Origin: Agromyces flavus | GTDB lineage: Bacteria > Actinomycetota > Actinomycetes > Actinomycetales > Microbacteriaceae | DNA: 64,000 nucleotides | Direction of reading: 5' to 3' | Assembly (NCBI RefSeq): GCF_900104685.1 | Contig: NZ_LT629755.1 | Coordinates: 1,178,001 to 1,242,000 of the forward strand | Shown: positions 61,905-64,000 of the stretch, one piece after another | Layout: each line of letters begins with the position of its first letter | Numbering within the stretch: the stretch's first letter is position 1 | Notes under the pieces: generated by a model | What the model saw: only the letters and a program-made list of their open reading frames with translations | Databases searched by the model: none | Told to the model about the DNA's origin: nothing | Position numbers and translations under genes: made by a program

Positions 61905-62746
61905 CAGCTCCGGATCCCGTGCGGCGCCGGTTTCGCCAGGCCTTCGTGTTCGAGGTAGGCGCAGGTCGCGTGATAGGCCCCGTCGATGCGTCGGCGGACG
62001 GCGTCCGGCGTGACGTTCCGAGCGATGCGGTTCTCGCGCTCGGTGGCCACTCCCGTCGGCAGCACGTGGAGGCGGACCCCCGCGGGCAGCGACGCGGAGT
62101 CGCGCGCGAAGCGGTGCCTCCGCGCGATCTCGAAGGCCACGCGGGCGTTGTCGAGCTGGTGTCGTGGCGCGGCGAGCGGGAACTCGATCCGACCAACCTG
62201 CAGCACGTGGATCTCGGTGGCTCCGGCTGCGGCCGCCTCGCTGATCGGGATGGAGTTCACGATCCCGCCGTCGAGGAAGTGCTCGCCGTCGATCTCGACC
62301 GCGGGGAACACGCCCGGCAGCGCAGCGGAGGCCAGCACGGCCGGGATCAGCGCGCCCTCGCTGAACCAGTGCTCGGCTGCTCGTTCGATGCTCGCGGCGC
62401 AGCAGCGGAACTCGACTTCGAGGTCGGCGAAGGTGCGTGCCGTCGGCAGGCCGGTCTTCAGCAGGCGCAGGAGGGGGCCGGTCGACATGACATGCGTCCG
62501 CCCGGGCCTGATCCCCGCCCCATTGGTCAGCGCCCTTGCCTCGCGCGACGTCCAGGCCCGCTCCAGCCGGGCGACGCTGAGATCCACGCCGGCGGCGATG
62601 ATCGCGCCGTTGATCGCGCCGATCGATGTGCCGACGATCAGATCGGGGCGGACCGCGCGCTCGAGCAGCGAGCGCAGCATTCCGACCTGCACGGCGCCCA
62701 GCACGCCGCCCCCACCGAGCACGAACGCCACCTTCGCCGAGCCCAT
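61904..62746 (-). CDS. Patatin-like phospholipase
   Basis: 280-residue patatin-fold serine hydrolase. The GGGGVLGAVQVG (oxyanion) loop, the GTSIGAING motif with catalytic Ser near 41, and DGGIVNSIP (catalytic Asp near 160) form the Ser-Asp dyad. No signal peptide. Start at ATG 62746 (MGSAKVAF), which begins the conserved core; a longer in-frame start at 62827 adds a non-conserved N-terminus. It is paired with an acyltransferase; a phospholipase-acyltransferase remodelling cycle is the most likely role. Confidence 0.9.
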   Translation of the reverse strand: MGSAKVAFVLGGGGVLGAVQVGMLRSLLERAVRPDLIVGTSIGAINGAIIAAGVDLSVARLERAWTSREARALTNGAGIRPGRTHVMSTGPLLRLLKTGLPTARTFADLEVEFRCCAASIERAAEHWFSEGALIPAVLASAALPGVFPAVEIDGEHFLDGGIVNSIPISEAAAAGATEIHVLQVGRIEFPLAAPRHQLDNARVAFEIARRHRFARDSASLPAGVRLHVLPTGVATERENRIARNVTPDAVRRRIDGAYHATCAYLEHEGLAKPAPHGIRS

Positions 62747-62856
62747 GGCGCCATTCTCCCACCGGGGTGTCCGCCCGGCGAGTGACGTTCGACCCGCCTC
62801 GCGGCGAACCGCATCGGAGGTGGACATCGCCGTGTGGAGGTGGCACGATCACCCAC

Positions 62857-63324
62857 GTGAGCAGCAGTCCCGACTCGCGCGCGCCGCAGCTCGACGACCT
62901 CGTCCGCCTGCGGCGCGTCCGCGACCGGATCGACCGCGAGTACGCACAGCCGCTGGATGTCGCGGCGCTCGCCCGCGGCGCGAACATGTCGTCCGGGCAC
63001 CTGAGCCGGCAGTTCCGACTCGCCTACGGCGAGTCGCCGTACTCCTACCTCATGACGCGTCGCATCGAACGGGCGATGGCGCTCCTGCAGCGGGGCGACC
63101 TGAGCGTGACGGACGTGTGCTTCGCGGTCGGCTGCTCGTCGCTGGGCACCTTCAGCACCCGGTTCACCGAACTCGTCGGCGTGCCGCCGAGCGTCTACCA
63201 GCGTCAGGCACGTCAGCCCACCGATGGTGTTCAGTCGGTCGTGGCCGGCGTGCCGTCCGTCCTCGCCAAGCGGGTCGCGCGTCCGGTCAGGAATCGAGAA
63301 GCGACCGCCGGGGGGCGCCGATAG
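62857..63324 (+). CDS. AraC-family regulator
   Basis: 155-residue AraC/XylS protein with two HTH motifs: PLDVAALARGANMSSGHLSRQFR, then TDVCFAVGCSSLGTFSTRFTELVG. There is no large N-terminal effector domain; only about 27 residues precede the first HTH, and a short basic tail follows. GTG 62857 begins VSSSPDSRAP. No ribosome site at normal spacing; a leaderless start is possible. It is divergent from the patatin gene and directly upstream of a VOC-protein gene, which it may control. Confidence 0.85.
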   Translation: MSSSPDSRAPQLDDLVRLRRVRDRIDREYAQPLDVAALARGANMSSGHLSRQFRLAYGESPYSYLMTRRIERAMALLQRGDLSVTDVCFAVGCSSLGTFSTRFTELVGVPPSVYQRQARQPTDGVQSVVAGVPSVLAKRVARPVRNREATAGGRR

Positions 63325-63334
63325 CGTGACGGGC

Positions 63335-63745
63335 ATGGACATCACGATTCAGTACACGTTCCTCCCGCACACCGACCCCGAGGCCTCGCTCTCCTTCTAC
63401 CGCGACGTCCTCGGGTTCGAGGTGCGCAACGACGTCGGATACGAGGGCATGCGGTGGATCACCGTCGGACCGACCGGCCAGCCCGGGACATCCGTCGTGC
63501 TGTACCCGCCCACTGCCGACCCGGGCGTCACCGAGGACGAGGGGCGCACGATCGCCGAGATGATGGCGAAGGGCACGTTCGCGAGCATCGTCCTCGCCAC
63601 GCCCGACGTCGACGGCACGTTCGAGCAGGTGCAGGCCAGCGGCGCCGAGGTCGCACAGGAGCCGATCGACCAGCCCTACGGCGTGCGCGACTGCGCATTC
63701 CGCGACCCGGCGGGCAACATGGTCAGGATCCAGGAGCCGCGCTGA
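63335..63745 (+). CDS. VOC superfamily (glyoxalase/bleomycin-resistance-like) protein
   Basis: 136-residue vicinal-oxygen-chelate fold protein. The [16 protein letters not shown] opening is characteristic, and metal-ligand-type residues occur near [14 protein letters not shown] at the end. Function unknown: glyoxalase, dioxygenase or antibiotic-binding protein are possible. It begins at ATG 63335, 11 nt after the AraC stop. TAGCGT (63322-63327) lies 7 nt before the ATG and includes that stop codon, so it could have its own promoter. Confidence 0.85.
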   Translation: MDITIQYTFLPHTDPEASLSFYRDVLGFEVRNDVGYEGMRWITVGPTGQPGTSVVLYPPTADPGVTEDEGRTIAEMMAKGTFASIVLATPDVDGTFEQVQASGAEVAQEPIDQPYGVRDCAFRDPAGNMVRIQEPR

Positions 63746-63789
63746 TCCCGCACGATCACGAGACGACCACGACGGAGGGTGCCGTTCCG

Positions 63790-64000
63790 GTGACGCACGA
63801 AGCAGACCGCCACGACCTCATCCGCGTGCAGGGCGCACGCGAGAACAACCTCAAGGACATCTCCCTCGAGATCCCGAAGCGCCGGCTCACGGTGTTCACC
63901 GGGGTCTCGGGTTCGGGCAAGAGCTCGCTCGTGTTCGAGACGATCGCGGCCGAGTCGCAGCGGATGATCAACGAGACGTACAGCGCGTTCGTGCAGGGGT
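63790..64000 (+). CDS. UvrA-like ABC ATPase, partial (cut by window end)
   Basis: First 70 codons of a UvrA-family protein. It reads [20 protein letters not shown], then [14 protein letters not shown] (Walker A), then [12 protein letters not shown]. Canonical UvrA has DTIYAEGQRRYVESLS here, so this looks like the UvrA-like paralogue (UvrA2/DrrC type) linked to drug or crosslink resistance rather than the housekeeping excinuclease. The GTG at 63790 has GGAGG about 12 nt upstream. The gene runs off the end of the window and its length is unknown. Confidence 0.75.
   Translation, partial: MTHEADRHDLIRVQGARENNLKDISLEIPKRRLTVFTGVSGSGKSSLVFETIAAESQRMINETYSAFVQG

Overview
The window is a gene-dense stretch of a high-GC actinobacterial chromosome (roughly 70% G+C by eye, GTG/TTG starts common, very short gaps). 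RbpA, PafB/PafC, type-B L31, the actinobacterial glgC/glgA pair, an imuA'/imuB/dnaE2 mutasome and DUF3097/DUF3099 proteins all point to Actinobacteria. Gene content and the missing pup-proteasome block suggest Microbacteriaceae (Agromyces/Microbacterium-like); the genus is inference.

Layout. 0.6-5 kb: branched-chain 2-oxoacid dehydrogenase operon (E1a-E1b-E2, 4-nt overlaps) behind an Lrp regulator. 5-17.7 kb: NagZ-like lipoprotein, YceI protein, AlkZ/HTH_42-like protein, ABC-F ATPase, SURF1 cluster, FabG, secreted propeller, SerB, divergent glgC/glgA, orphan ABC ATPase, L31. 17.7-25.6 kb: DEDDh exonuclease, hydrolase-glycosyltransferase pair, phosphatase-sirtuin pair, RNA methyltransferase, PBP-type carboxypeptidase, SGNH hydrolase. 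25.6-34.1 kb: DEVH helicase, MFS exporter, MetB-like enzyme with divergent Lrp, VIT/CCC1 transporter, DUF3097, second MFS. 34.2-35.3 kb: a complete IS481-family insertion sequence in the target site GCTAGC, exactly at the dnaE2 stop codon. 35.3-41.1 kb: LexA-boxed imuA'-imuB-dnaE2 operon. 41.36 kb: tRNA-Leu(GAG). 41.6-55.2 kb: M20 peptidase, UppP, PAC2, HAD, TrmI, FKBP, PafB, PafC, TatA, TatC, HelY, Lnt, RbpA. This matches the surroundings of the mycobacterial pup-proteasome locus, but mpa, dop, pup, prcBA and pafA are not there. 55.3-64 kb: glycerophosphodiesterase, SPFH/NfeD pair, SDR, HdeD, RecQ, acyltransferase-patatin pair, AraC regulator, VOC protein and the start of a UvrA paralogue cut by the window edge.

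Working together. DNA-damage functions dominate: PafB/PafC, the LexA-boxed mutasome, a DEVH helicase, a DEDDh exonuclease, an AlkZ/HTH_42-like protein, RecQ and a UvrA paralogue. Two of these genes (helicase, exonuclease) have upstream sequence fitting the mycobacterial RecA-NDp/PafBC promoter (TGTCRG, 10 nt, TAnnnT), and the AlkZ-like gene has a near match. The same window also encodes PafB and PafC, so a PafBC regulon that persists without pupylation is the main hypothesis raised here.

Many genes have a TAnnnT -10 element 6-8 nt before the start codon, implying widespread leaderless mRNAs. No CRISPR array, prophage or rRNA was seen, and no gene-free stretch is longer than about 300 bases.
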